64,000 nucleotides of DNA from NCBI RefSeq assembly GCF_020382885.2, contig NC_058499.1:20011872-20075871 (forward strand), in the 5' to 3' direction. This document shows positions 40,057 through 49,276 of this stretch, piece after piece. The notes beneath the pieces are model-generated. The model was given only the letters and a program-made list of their open reading frames with translations, was not told the origin of the DNA and ran no database searches. The stretch is from Scatophagus argus (Eukaryota > Chordata > Actinopteri > Scatophagidae). A program made the position numbers and the translations under genes. Position 1 is the stretch's first letter; each line of letters starts with the position of its first letter.

Positions 40057-41200
40057 GTAAGTGCAGCTGACATTGATATGTTTATGATAAATGTCTTGTG
40101 TTTGTGGACCTGACTGAAGCGAACTTTTCAAGTGAAACTGATACTCATATATCCATAGGTGATAGTTGATATACGTGTGGAAAATTAATAGTAGACCCAT
40201 TGAGCTTCTTCGTGTACCCCCTTACGGTGCTTTAAAAGTAGTTTACTGATTTAAATCCGTGGTCAGCGTTTATTTAGCTTTAGCTAGATAATGCTAACCC
40301 TAGCAGGTGTCCGTAGGTTGCTGACAGGGAGCTCGGCACTGGTAGGTCCGTGTTGGCCTCTGTTTTTATCGTAGCCAGACTGTAACAAGTTGAGCACAGT
40401 TACAGTTTCATTAGCTGAGCAGCTAGCAAGGATTCAAGACCCTCGTTCAGCTGTCCCAGTCCACTTCATGAGTGCCCAGAACATTAAAGCCTGGTTCAGT
40501 CTGTGGATACTGCAGTACCTCCTCAGCACCACCAGAGGTCAGAATTAACGAATGATTATTAAATTAGCCGGAAATCATTGTGGTATTTGGTTCTATGAAT
40601 CAGTCAATTACTAGACAAACCGTGGTACGTTGCTTTCAGCTTCTTAAGTGCAAGAATAAACGGATTTTGTTTTTGTCATATAATTTTAAATAAAATATGT
40701 TTTACGGTTTTGGACTGTTAGTCAGACCATTTGAAGACTTAAAGTTCTGTTGTGCTTGGGGAAATGTCAAAGGCTTTTTCAATATTTTCTGATGTTTTAT
40801 AGAATAAATAAACAATTGATAGAGTCATGGATGATTAAAATAATTATTAACTGTATCCTTAGTCTCCAGACAGGAGAACAGCTCACTAATAAAGTGTATA
40901 AATAAAGTGAAGCAGTAACTATAATTCTGCAATAATAACACAAGACAGGTTTGAAGGTTTGACCATCTGTCCTGATGAAAGGTCCTTTGCTCTCTATCCT
41001 TGTATATACTTATGGGAATAGAAATCAAATTTATGACAGCATCTCTGAGCTTTTCTGTTAATGATATCCTGATACTAATGATGCCACTTGTTATCATTGA
41101 TAAATCACTGATAAATCGTTTGTTTCCTGCAGTGGGGAAACACAGTACAATAAACAAGGCCTGCTGCAAGGTGGAGTATGATTGAATAAAAGACTGGTTA

Positions 41201-41269
<69 letters not shown>

Positions 41270-44183
41270 CGTGTCTTACTTTTATTTTCCCCTCTGCCTT
41301 CACACAGGCCAGGCTATAGATTCACCCTTGTCTGAGATCGGGCTGCAGCAAGCTGAGGCTGCAGGCTGTTACCTAGAAAATGTCAAGTTCAGCAACGTGT
41401 TTGTCAGCGATATGCTGCGGGCCCAGCAGGTGCGCTGCTTTACTTTATGCAGTGGGAGCGTGAATCTCACTATGAAAAATGAATGGAAACACTGCAGGAT
41501 GATTACTGTACAATTGAACGTGATAGAATTACACTGCAGTGTGTGTGTGTGTCACACTTGATGCATTACTCCTCCCTTGTTGTGGGTTGTATTTTCACAT
41601 CCCTTCGCTTTGTGATTAAATCATAAAAGAAGACAATCCAGTATCTTCTAATCACGGAATTTACATCTGGGAAAACTTTCCTTTTTCTCTATGGAGTGAT
41701 GGGAGCAGCATGTGTTCACAGTGTTGTTGTTGTGTTTTTTCTTCTAGACTGCTGAAACAATAATGAAACACAACAGCAGCTGTTCTGGTCTGCAGATGGT
41801 GTGTGACCCTTTACTTAAAGAGAGAGTAAGAAGCATTTATTTGACAACATTATTGTAAAAGTGTTTTCTCATCAAAACATTTTCTTAATATATGTTTACT
41901 TGATTGTGACTTGTTATTTTTCAGAGTTTTGGGATTGCAGAGGGGGGACGGGTGCAGGACATGAGAGAGATGGCCAAGGCAGCTGGTCAGTCGTTTGCAG
42001 CCTTCACCCCTCCAAAGGGAGAGACTCAGGAACAGGTGAGAATGCAAGGGTTCAGTATCAGTTTCTTTCTTATTTCAATATTTCCTAATGTGGTTATTAT
42101 GCATTCCCTCTCTGTCCGTCCCCCTGTCCATTACCAATTATAGCTGTCTCTCACTCTCTTTGTTCTCTTTCTCTTCTTAGCTGCTCATAGTTAGTTGCAG
42201 TGTAAAATTGCTTGGCTTTAGCAGAGCGTGTCTTACCAAACATACTGTGCTAGGATTAAAACTTTTTTTTATGTATTTACTTAATTATGCTCAAATGTAT
42301 GTAATGTTTTAACATTAGTAGTCTAATGTTCATATTTTAATGTTTAATGTTTGCATTTTAACATCAATCATCTAACATCAATAATCTCACACTGAAATCT
42401 TTAACCAAGCTCAATTTGAAATACAGCATCTTTGCATCAACACGTTGCATGGAGGTTAAAAATGAAAGGCTCCATAGCAGTCCATCAGTATGTAAATCAG
42501 CATCGACTCATCATCACACATCAGATAGACTTTCCATCCTGGTACTAAATATCCATCTCAGTAATTCTCTGTAAATTTATCAACACTATTCGGTGCCTGA
42601 AAAAGTATTCTCCCTCCTTTGAAGTTTACACATCTTATTGTCTTCCAAAACTGAATCAAATAGAAAACAGAAAACAGAAATCAAATAGAAAATAGTTTAA
42701 TGTGGCTTTTTTGACACGTATCTAAAGAAAAAACCTTTAATATCTGAGTGAAGACAGAGATCTAAATGAGCCACAAATAATAAGAAATGATAACAAAATT
42801 CAAAAGACAAAAGTGTCACAGGACCATTTTTCCTCTTCAAGTGTAATTTTTCAGTGCTTTAGGGAGAACGTATGAAATTCCATACATCTCTCTATACATT
42901 GTATAAGTATGGAAGCAGTAGTTTGAAGGACAGGATGTCCCAAAATGGTAAACGTGAAACCAAAATTTGTGCAAGCCGAACAACACAAATTTGGTGGGAA
43001 TGAACCTTTAGAGCTAATAATTGGAAAGACTGTCTTAACTGTAAGAAAAGCAGCACTTAACTATTTCCCTCATGATATTCAAGTCTTTATCCATATTAAA
43101 CTCCAGGTATGGCTCTGATGTGAATGCCCTGATACAATACACATATATTACCACTAGGTGGCAGAAAACACTAACTTCGTCAGTCAACCACTTTGTCCTC
43201 ATGGATGCAACGTGGTACGTCAGGGCTTCTTTACATCCACGTTTGGATTTCTTTTGAATGTGTCAGAGCACTTGGTGTGAATGAGGAGGCTCAAAGTACA
43301 TGTCCTTCCCCTGTCAAATAACTGCAGGGTGTTTGTCACCGCCCCTGATTAAAAAGTCACCACTTAGCTTTCTGCTATTTGTGTAAGAGGCTATGTGGGA
43401 GGACAGCGTGTGTGCGGGGGTGGAAGGAAGGATGTTCTATTTCAGAGGTACCTGAGGTACGTCAGGCTTCATCTATTAGACCTTAGCTTGGATGTTAACT
43501 CCGGACCAGCACATCACGATGATGATGCAGATATACAAAGACAGATTTGACGCAAGCACAGAGCGCCCCAATCAGTGTCGGCTATAGGCCTCCCTCCCAG
43601 CAGTCCTAAACGATTTACAGCGTGTTGTGTCAGGACCAAACTAGAGTGGTCGTTTGTTTTTAATTGGAAATAAACTTTAACTTTTATCCTTCACAGTTGC
43701 AAGTAGTCACATTTCCATGACGTATGCTTTCGTAGTGTGGAAAGAAAACACAAGAGAGGCATGGCGTAGTTCATAACAAATTTTTGCTTTCAGGTGAAGC
43801 AGCGGGTCCAAGAGTTTTTGGTGAAAATGCTGCAGCAGATTGGGGCTGAGCACTGGCATGACAAAGCGCAGGATGAAACCTCCTTATCTGCTCCACCAGA
43901 CACATCCCCCGTGGAGGGAAAGGCAGATGATGGGGTCAGGGGCTTCCCCGTCCATGCTTTGGTTGTCACCCATGGGGCCTACATGTCTGTGACAGTGCGC
44001 TACTTTGTGGAGGAGTTACACTGCTCCTTGCCTCCATGTTCCAACAAGGCACATGTGTTCTCTTTGAGTCCCAACACTGGTCTGTGTCGGTTTATTCTCA
44101 CCGTGAGAAAAGAGGACGACAGCTTCAAGTTGTCAGGGATGCGCTGTGTGTTCGTCCACAGAGGGGACCATGTGAAACAGTAG
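40019..44183 (+). CDS. tigar: TIGAR: fructose-2,6-bisphosphatase-like histidine phosphatase, six coding exons
   Basis: TP53-induced glycolysis and apoptosis regulator, a cytosolic branch-1 histidine phosphatase. In mammals it acts on fructose-2,6-bisphosphate and related phosphoglycerates and diverts glucose to the pentose phosphate pathway. Coding exons are 40019-40056, 41133-41170, 41308-41429, 41748-41825, 41925-42035 and 43794-44183 (38+38+122+78+111+390 nt), giving 258 aa against 270 in human. The first two exons join to read MKALTFGLTLVRHGETQYNK, restoring the N-terminal RHGE signature (phosphohistidine His13). The second catalytic His is His189 in VVTHGAYM. TIGAR-typical blocks are LSEIGLQQAEAAG, MAKAAGQSFAAFTPPKGET and SLSPNTGLCRF. 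Oddity: the position equivalent to human Glu102 is Asp104. Teleosts can have two tigar copies. This one sits at the conserved ccnd2-fgf23 location. Confidence 0.95.
41133..41170 (+). CDS. tigar: tigar coding exon 2 (38-nt mini-exon)
   Basis: Acceptor tttcctgcag. Completes His13 and encodes GETQYNKQGLLQ plus one base of Gly, then a gtggag donor. It is too short to be found by ORF length, but the phase fits on both sides and the residues align with human GETRFNKEKIIQG. Confidence 0.92.
41203..41264 (+). repeat. tigar: (CT)31 microsatellite in tigar intron 2
   Basis: 62 bp of pure CT inside a 137-bp intron, ending 43 bp before the exon 3 acceptor, so it enlarges the pyrimidine-rich region before that splice site. 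Confidence 0.97.
41308..41429 (+). CDS. tigar: tigar coding exon 3
   Basis: Acceptor ttcacacag and donor gtgcgc. Encodes (G)QAIDSPLSEIGLQQAEAAGC through VSDMLRAQQ. Its acceptor lies 43 bp downstream of a 62-bp (CT)n repeat. Confidence 0.95.
41748..41825 (+). CDS. tigar: tigar coding exon 4
   Basis: Acceptor cttctag and donor gtaaga. Encodes TAETIMKHNSS through CDPLLKER, 26 codons, phase 0-0. The final KER corresponds to RER in human. Confidence 0.94.
41925..42035 (+). CDS. tigar: tigar coding exon 5
   Basis: Acceptor atttttcag and donor gtgaga. 37 codons encoding SFGIAEGGRVQDMREMAKAA through GETQEQ. Contains Asp104, where human has catalytic Glu102. Confidence 0.95.
42590..43030. mobile_element. 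possible DNA-transposon/MITE relic
   Basis: The opening words (ggtgcctgaaaaagtattct, then ccctcctttgaagttt) resemble a fish interspersed repeat starting 'tgcagaaaagtattc.cccccttgga.tttt'. The body is AT-rich and has no coding capacity. No clear terminal inverted repeats were found, so the class is uncertain. Confidence 0.35.
43151..43164 (+). promoter_or_regulatory. CTCF-core-like motif in tigar intron 5
   Basis: CCACTAGGTGGCAG fits the CTCF core exactly, extended by the favoured AG. Occupancy untested. Confidence 0.45.
43794..44183 (+). CDS. tigar: tigar coding exon 6 (terminal)
   Basis: Acceptor ttgctttcag. 129 codons plus TAG at 44181-44183. Contains VVTHGAYMSVTVRYF with the second catalytic His. 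Confidence 0.96.
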   Translation: MKQRVQEFLVKMLQQIGAEHWHDKAQDETSLSAPPDTSPVEGKADDGVRGFPVHALVVTHGAYMSVTVRYFVEELHCSLPPCSNKAHVFSLSPNTGLCRFILTVRKEDDSFKLSGMRCVFVHRGDHVKQ

Positions 44184-45149
44184 GAGACAGGAAAGCAGAG
44201 GCGTACAGAATGAAAAAGCACCAGAGAGTCAACACTGAAAATCTACAGATGTTCAGTTGTTGCTCAGAACAGTTTATTCATTTTATTATTTATTCTTATT
44301 TATTGAAATTGATGCAGTTTTTCTTGGTGATTCGGTATAAGCATGTTTTGCCAATGGAATTAAACTTACGACAAGTGTTTAGGTGCTGTTCATTGTTAAT
44401 ACAAAAAACATAAAACACTTAAATTAATTGAATTCAGAAATCCAGTTTAAAATGATCAACATATGGATTAAATAATACATCTAGTGTATGTTCTTTATTT
44501 CATACGGTGGCCTACAGCAGAATGTGTTTTATAGTGAGGGTTTGAATGCTGTTTCATGAGTCGAGCTCCTTCATTTAGACTCAGATAGGCAGTTTGTGTT
44601 GCAGAGCGATGTCGTCATCACTTTGTCGCTGTCTGGCTGTTCATTACTATATATGTGGGCAGTTTTGTGCTCTAATCACTCAGTGTTTCTATATTTACTC
44701 TCCGGAAGTTTGCAGTTTTTAACGCAGGGAAAACAGAGCAGAACTGCAGCACTGTTGACTTTTTGGAAATCAGTGACTTTTTCATTGTTGTGAATTATTA
44801 CTTCGGTCAACAAGGGTAGATCTAAGCTGCATTAGTTATGTTACTGTAGCATGTATGCACTTTACTTGTGTTACTTTACACTCTCAGTATAAAACTAAAT
44901 TACTTTGAGCAGATTAACATTACTTCTTCAATACCGTAATCAAGAGAATGTACGTTATATGACATTATATGACTGCTGAACTGGATTCAATGGATGTTGT
45001 CACTGGGATTCTGTAACTGAAAACTCTTAATGTAGGAATACTGTCTGTCTAAACATAGACTCCCTAAAAACTTTGTATGATGATGATTTTACATTCTGAT
45101 TCACTCCATCCTGCCACATTGTGTACCTTTATTTCATATGCTGATATCA

Positions 45150-45155
45150 AATAAA
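45150..45155 (+). terminator. tigar: tigar polyadenylation signal (candidate)
   Basis: AATAAA in caaataaatgaca, followed within 30 bp by a T-rich stretch, as expected for a downstream element. Confidence 0.5.
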
Positions 45156-45598
45156 TGACAGGGTTTTTTAATATTACTTAATTTGGACTTTGTTTGTTCA
45201 GCTCTGATATTTGCTCGTTACATAACCATTTGATTGTGGGCATAATAACTGTGCGATTTTTGGGGACGTTCCTTAGCAAATTGCTGGTTGGTGGGCAAAA
45301 GATTTTGCAGCAGTTTGTCATGCAGTTGTCCAGGAACATTTCAAATGTCCAAGTACATCTTAAGTGACTCAAAAACTTGATTATACATTTTTAAATGGAA
45401 TAACCTTAACTTAACCCCTAATGAAAATATGAGCTGAAGGGGAGAGGGAAGGAGAGTACACAATGGTTTCTCCAGTATGCACCAGTTTTGCTAGAAAGTA
45501 TTTCTGACATTTCTGTTGACAAAAATGAAAAACACAAATACTCTTTTTGGACTCCAGCTACAGTAAAAAGAGACAGACAATCCACAGAAGAGTTAGCA

Positions 45599-45604
45599 TT
45601 TATT
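45599..45604 (-). terminator. fgf23: fgf23 polyadenylation signal (candidate)
   Basis: TTTATT on the plus strand, so AATAAA on the fgf23 strand, about 760 bp after the stop. Confidence 0.4.
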
Positions 45605-46362
45605 TAACTGCATGAGAAATAACACAATGCGAAATATATAAATAGTAACAGTAGGCTAGGAAGGAAGTCATCTAACACATTTCAATAAATAAATACCTTT
45701 TCATTGTTGTGACTGTTGGTGTCCGGCACCTGACATAATTTGGTCCTGTCTGTGTGGCTGCAGATGATATTTTTCAGTAACAAAAGTACACGCTGGTCAA
45801 TTTTCATTTAGTTTTTTCACATCCTGTTATGAAGCATTACTGTATCAACAAATTACTTGCAGATTACACATTAGTACATATACAAAACACACAACCGTTG
45901 CCACATCTGGCTCAAGGTTTAAAATTTAACTGACAAAAGAGGTTAAAGGACAGCAGGACGCTGGGCCAAACTCGCTGCATGATCAGGTCAGATGTTGCCA
46001 AATGGATCCTTCGTCCTCTGTTCAAACAGAAGATCTGTATGGGCCACTGTGATGTAACATAGTTATAGTTCCATTAAAACAATTTACAAAAAAATAATTC
46101 AATTATTTTATGGGCATATGGATGCTGTCTTTTTTCTCAGATGTTGTAAAATATAACTAACAAGCCACCCTCTAGTGTCAGTGTGACTCTGCCAGCCCTT
46201 TGTAAGTCATTTTGTGGCCTTCACTGATAGTCCACAAATGCAGGACAAGGTGTACAGTACAGTGTCAGCTCCCACTGTGGAGTCAAATAAGAAGTGAGTT
46301 CTCAGAACAAACATAAAGACATGCAGCCCCTCGTGACTTTTCACTTATTAATGTTCAGTATC

Positions 46363-46791
46363 TTAGCCTTGTTCTGCTTGGTCTGCAATGTTAGTCTTGA
46401 CGGGACTGACGGGCCCATTGGACTGTAAGACCCGCAACGGGTCGTCACAGGAGGTGATGGTCTCTTTGGACACAGCGCCGGCCATGTCCTGTTCAGGTTG
46501 CGCGTGATCTGCATCCTTGTGGTCCTTGACAGAATGTGAGGAATGTGACTGTGATCTTAATGGATCAGAGGGGTTCACCTCCTCGCTCCTCCTCTGTCTC
46601 TTTACCAAAGGACCCAGGAAGTTCTCCAGCAGGGCCGAGGAGGGCTCAGGTGGCTCCTGGTGAGCAACTCGCAGCTCAGCTCCCTCCAGTTTGAGCAGCC
46701 GGCCGCCACTCAAGGAGTAAAACACGTCACGCTGGTTCACCAAATCTAACCAAATACGCTGGAAGAGACAATCTTCTCTGTCCTTTTGCCT
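46363..46791 (-). CDS. fgf23: fgf23 coding exon 3 (terminal)
   Basis: Acceptor attgaacag. Begins RQKDREDCLFQ, contains the RQRR|SEE cleavage site and the C-terminal tail, and ends with TAA at 46363-46365. 142 aa. Confidence 0.9.
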   Translation of the reverse strand, partial: RQKDREDCLFQRIWLDLVNQRDVFYSLSGGRLLKLEGAELRVAHQEPPEPSSALLENFLGPLVKRQRRSEEVNPSDPLRSQSHSSHSVKDHKDADHAQPEQDMAGAVSKETITSCDDPLRVLQSNGPVSPVKTNIADQAEQG

Positions 46792-47632
46792 CTGTTCAAT
46801 AGAAGAAAAGCAGACAAATACAAAATGTTTAATCTTACTGTTTTCCCTGCTCTCCTGACTTCATTCAAATTAAGTGCACTGAAAACATACTCACAGATTT
46901 GTACAGCTCTCCCTTTAAGTCCATGCAGAGAAACCTTCTTCTTCTCAAGTCAAATATTGACACAAAGTTGCTTGTGTCTGTTCTTACTGGCAAAATAACT
47001 GTAAGAAAACGGGTTTAAACATGCCAGTATCACTTATCAATGAAAAATTCACAATAAATCGACAATAACCTTCATGTACTATACATTTAGAATGGTTTTG
47101 GAAAAAAATGTCAACATCAAAATTATTGGCTGCCAGTTATCATGTTTGTTTGTTAGGTGACATGCACAGTATGCTTTGGACAACAAAATTATGTTTTTGT
47201 GAGTTTATCCAAAAATATGTAGAATGTATTTCCAAACTTTTATCTTTACATACAAATACATGTTGTGCTTATTGTTCAGTATTTTTTGAACACTTTAGGA
47301 CTAGAATAATTGCACCAGTAATAAAAAGGCTTCAATTTTCTAGAATTTTTTAGAAATAATCTGTAATTAATTTGATTGTTTTTTGTTGTTTTTTTTTCTT
47401 TTTAATGAATACAGGCGAACTTACCCAGAAAGTGTCTGTGGATGCCTTTTCCCATTGATCCACTAAGCTCCAAGGAGAAACGTCCCGTACTGGCAGATGC
47501 ATCTGCATGTGTGCTGGATCTGCTCTGCTGGTGTTGTAAAACCTGGTGTGGGTCTTGGTCCCTCATTGCACAGTCCACCGGTACAGACACATGTACGGCA
47601 ATCAGGATGAGTGAGAGCAAAGCCAGTTGCAT
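46363..47632 (-). CDS. fgf23: fibroblast growth factor 23, three coding exons
   Basis: Secreted endocrine FGF that controls phosphate and vitamin D through FGFR/alpha-Klotho. Coding exons in transcript order are 47632-47425, 46998-46895 and 46791-46363 (208+104+429 nt), giving 246 aa against 251 in human. The 104-nt middle exon and phases 1 and 0 match FGF23. The start is the ATG at 47632, which opens a hydrophobic signal peptide (MQLALLSLILIAVHVSVPVD); the same frame continues upstream without an ATG. The trefoil core includes GRFSLELSG, VILPVRTDTSNF and RFLCMDLKGELYKS. A subtilisin-like proprotein convertase site, RQRR172|SEE, sits where human has RHTR|SAE. The C-terminal tail holds two DPL motifs (180-182 and 221-223). 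The protein is divergent from human, so identity rests on the core motifs, the cleavage site, exon structure and position between tigar and fgf6. Confidence 0.9.
46895..46998 (-). CDS. fgf23: fgf23 coding exon 2
   Basis: 104 nt between a tttcttacag acceptor and a gtgagt donor. Encodes (V)ILPVRTDTSNFVSIFDL through RFLCMDLKGELYKS. Confidence 0.9.
47425..47632 (-). CDS. fgf23: fgf23 coding exon 1
   Basis: Signal peptide and start of the trefoil. Ends in phase 1 (CTG G) at a gtaagt donor. 208 nt. Confidence 0.88.
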
Positions 47633-47730
47633 GATCAGTGGGGATGCCGTGTTCACTTTACCCCAACAGCACAAACGTTCAGGCTGATGTGTGGGCAGCT
47701 AATGGAGGAGGAGAAAGTCCAGCAGGTCTG

Positions 47731-47736
47731 TTTATA
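47731..47736 (-). promoter_or_regulatory. fgf23: fgf23 TATA box
   Basis: TATAAA on the minus strand, about 100 bp upstream of the fgf23 ATG. This implies a 5'UTR of about 70 nt and supports the chosen start at 47632. Confidence 0.6.
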
Positions 47737-47739
47737 CAG

Positions 47740-49276
47740 AGGGTCGATAAACTGGCTAACTCATTTACCAAAATAACTCAGAGCTTGGCTGTTTTTCTGT
47801 GGTTAAGGATTGCTCAGGTGGAATTCCTGCAGACTCTGACTGGTCAAACAGTTTTGTCTCTATGAGATAGCATAGTTTTATCACTCTAAATGGAAATACC
47901 TTGGTGTGGAAAAAATAAGTTTTTTGGGTTTTTTTGCCACAGATAGAAGCATAGTTTACTCTGTTCTTAAACCTAAAAACATCTAACAGACAGGTTAAAC
48001 TTCTAACTCCAGAGGCTGAGGCAGAGACAGGATGATGGAGACTCGTGCCAACTGTGTGTCTCTGATCAAGTGAGGTAAGAATATCTTCTTTCCAAACTAC
48101 GCTATAGTCTTCAATGTTTGACTTCTTGCTGCTTGTTGACTGTGGATTATTTAAATTAGACTTAGACATTTCTGTGCAGTATTTCTCCTGGTCAGAGTAG
48201 CATTACAGGTAGAGTAGGGCTTCCTGTAAAGGTACATGGAAGAAGGAAAACTTAAAGTTCTTTTGTTGTTAGAAGGCTTCGTAGCCTCATTTTCTTCGGT
48301 TGGTCGGCTAAGGCATTTATATTCTCAAGGCTTCAGGAAAGTTGACATTTTAGAGATGGAAGGCTTTTGCCCAACAGAGTAGAATGTAGGAAGCATGTGC
48401 TGTTACATGATATTAATTGGAGGTTGTGCAAGCAACCTATGACATAATTATAAATTTGGGTTCCCTGGAGGAATATTACACCACAGAGGAATATTAAAGA
48501 TAGTGTTATGGATAGCATGGACAGATACTGGTCTGTTATTTCCAAATTATTTATTGAAATGTTCCTGGAAAAGGACCTCGTTATTCAGTTTTTAAAATGG
48601 CTGAAATAGAGATGAAGGTCTGAGTCGTTAGTTTGCTGTGCTGAGTTGGAAAAGCAGTTGTTTCTTTCAAAGGATTTCCTTGAAAAAATTATTCCATTTA
48701 CTCAAGTAAATATTTAATAATTGTCCATTTAATAGTGGAACTGCGCACTGACTAAAGAGCTTCATATGTGATGCGAATTTAGAATGTTAATTAAAATTAA
48801 TTAACTGGTAATGCAATAGTTGTCTTGCTTATGTTGCGTTGGTGTATATGAGGAAATGGCATGTAGGCCTATGAACATTTCATTTCATTGTTGTGAAAGT
48901 TTCTCATTTTGACTAGCAGGATCATTTATTTTTATCACATTCACAGAAATGGGCTTCCATGATATGGATTAAGCACTCATAAAGTAAACTGCAATGCTTA
49001 CAATTTCTGTTTCAGTTTCAGTTCATTATCAGTGCCATACACTTTCACATGTCAGAATGTCCCCCCCATACCTGTTGTCATGCTTCACCAGTAGAGGGTG
49101 CCACATACCGACTCTTGGTATTTCATTCACCCTGATTTCGGCTTGAGGTTTAATATTTTCTCCCACACTCAGAGTTCCTCACTTCTTATAATCTGCGTCA
49201 TTCAGTATAAAGAAACATGACGAAGGAAATGCGCAGCTTTAAAGCATTCAATCACAACAGCTTTTACAAAACGTCT
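47740..49276. other. fgf23-fgf6 intergenic region
   Basis: 1.5 kb upstream of fgf23. AT-rich, with a near-match CTCF word (ccagtagagggtgcc at 49088) and nothing coding. Confidence 0.5.

Larger units (their letters stand above)
42036..43793 (+). other. tigar: tigar intron 5
   Basis: 1.76 kb, the largest tigar intron. Contains a probable transposon relic (42590-43030) and a CTCF-core-like site (43151-43164). Confidence 0.88.
44184..46362. other. convergent 3' region of tigar and fgf23
   Basis: 2.2 kb between the two stop codons. A plus-strand AATAAA at 45150-45155 probably ends the tigar transcript (about 1 kb 3'UTR). A minus-strand AATAAA (TTTATT at 45599-45604) is a candidate end for fgf23. 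The predicted ends leave about 0.4 kb between the transcripts. No other gene seen. Confidence 0.6.

Noticed and set aside
39400-41300. p53 response element expected near tigar
   Set aside because: No pair of RRRCWWGYYY half-sites was found by eye, so none is annotated.
47633-47674. Upstream extension of fgf23 exon 1
   Set aside because: The frame is open but the upstream codon that could serve as a start is TTG, not ATG; the ATG at 47632 gives a clean signal peptide and fits the TATA box.
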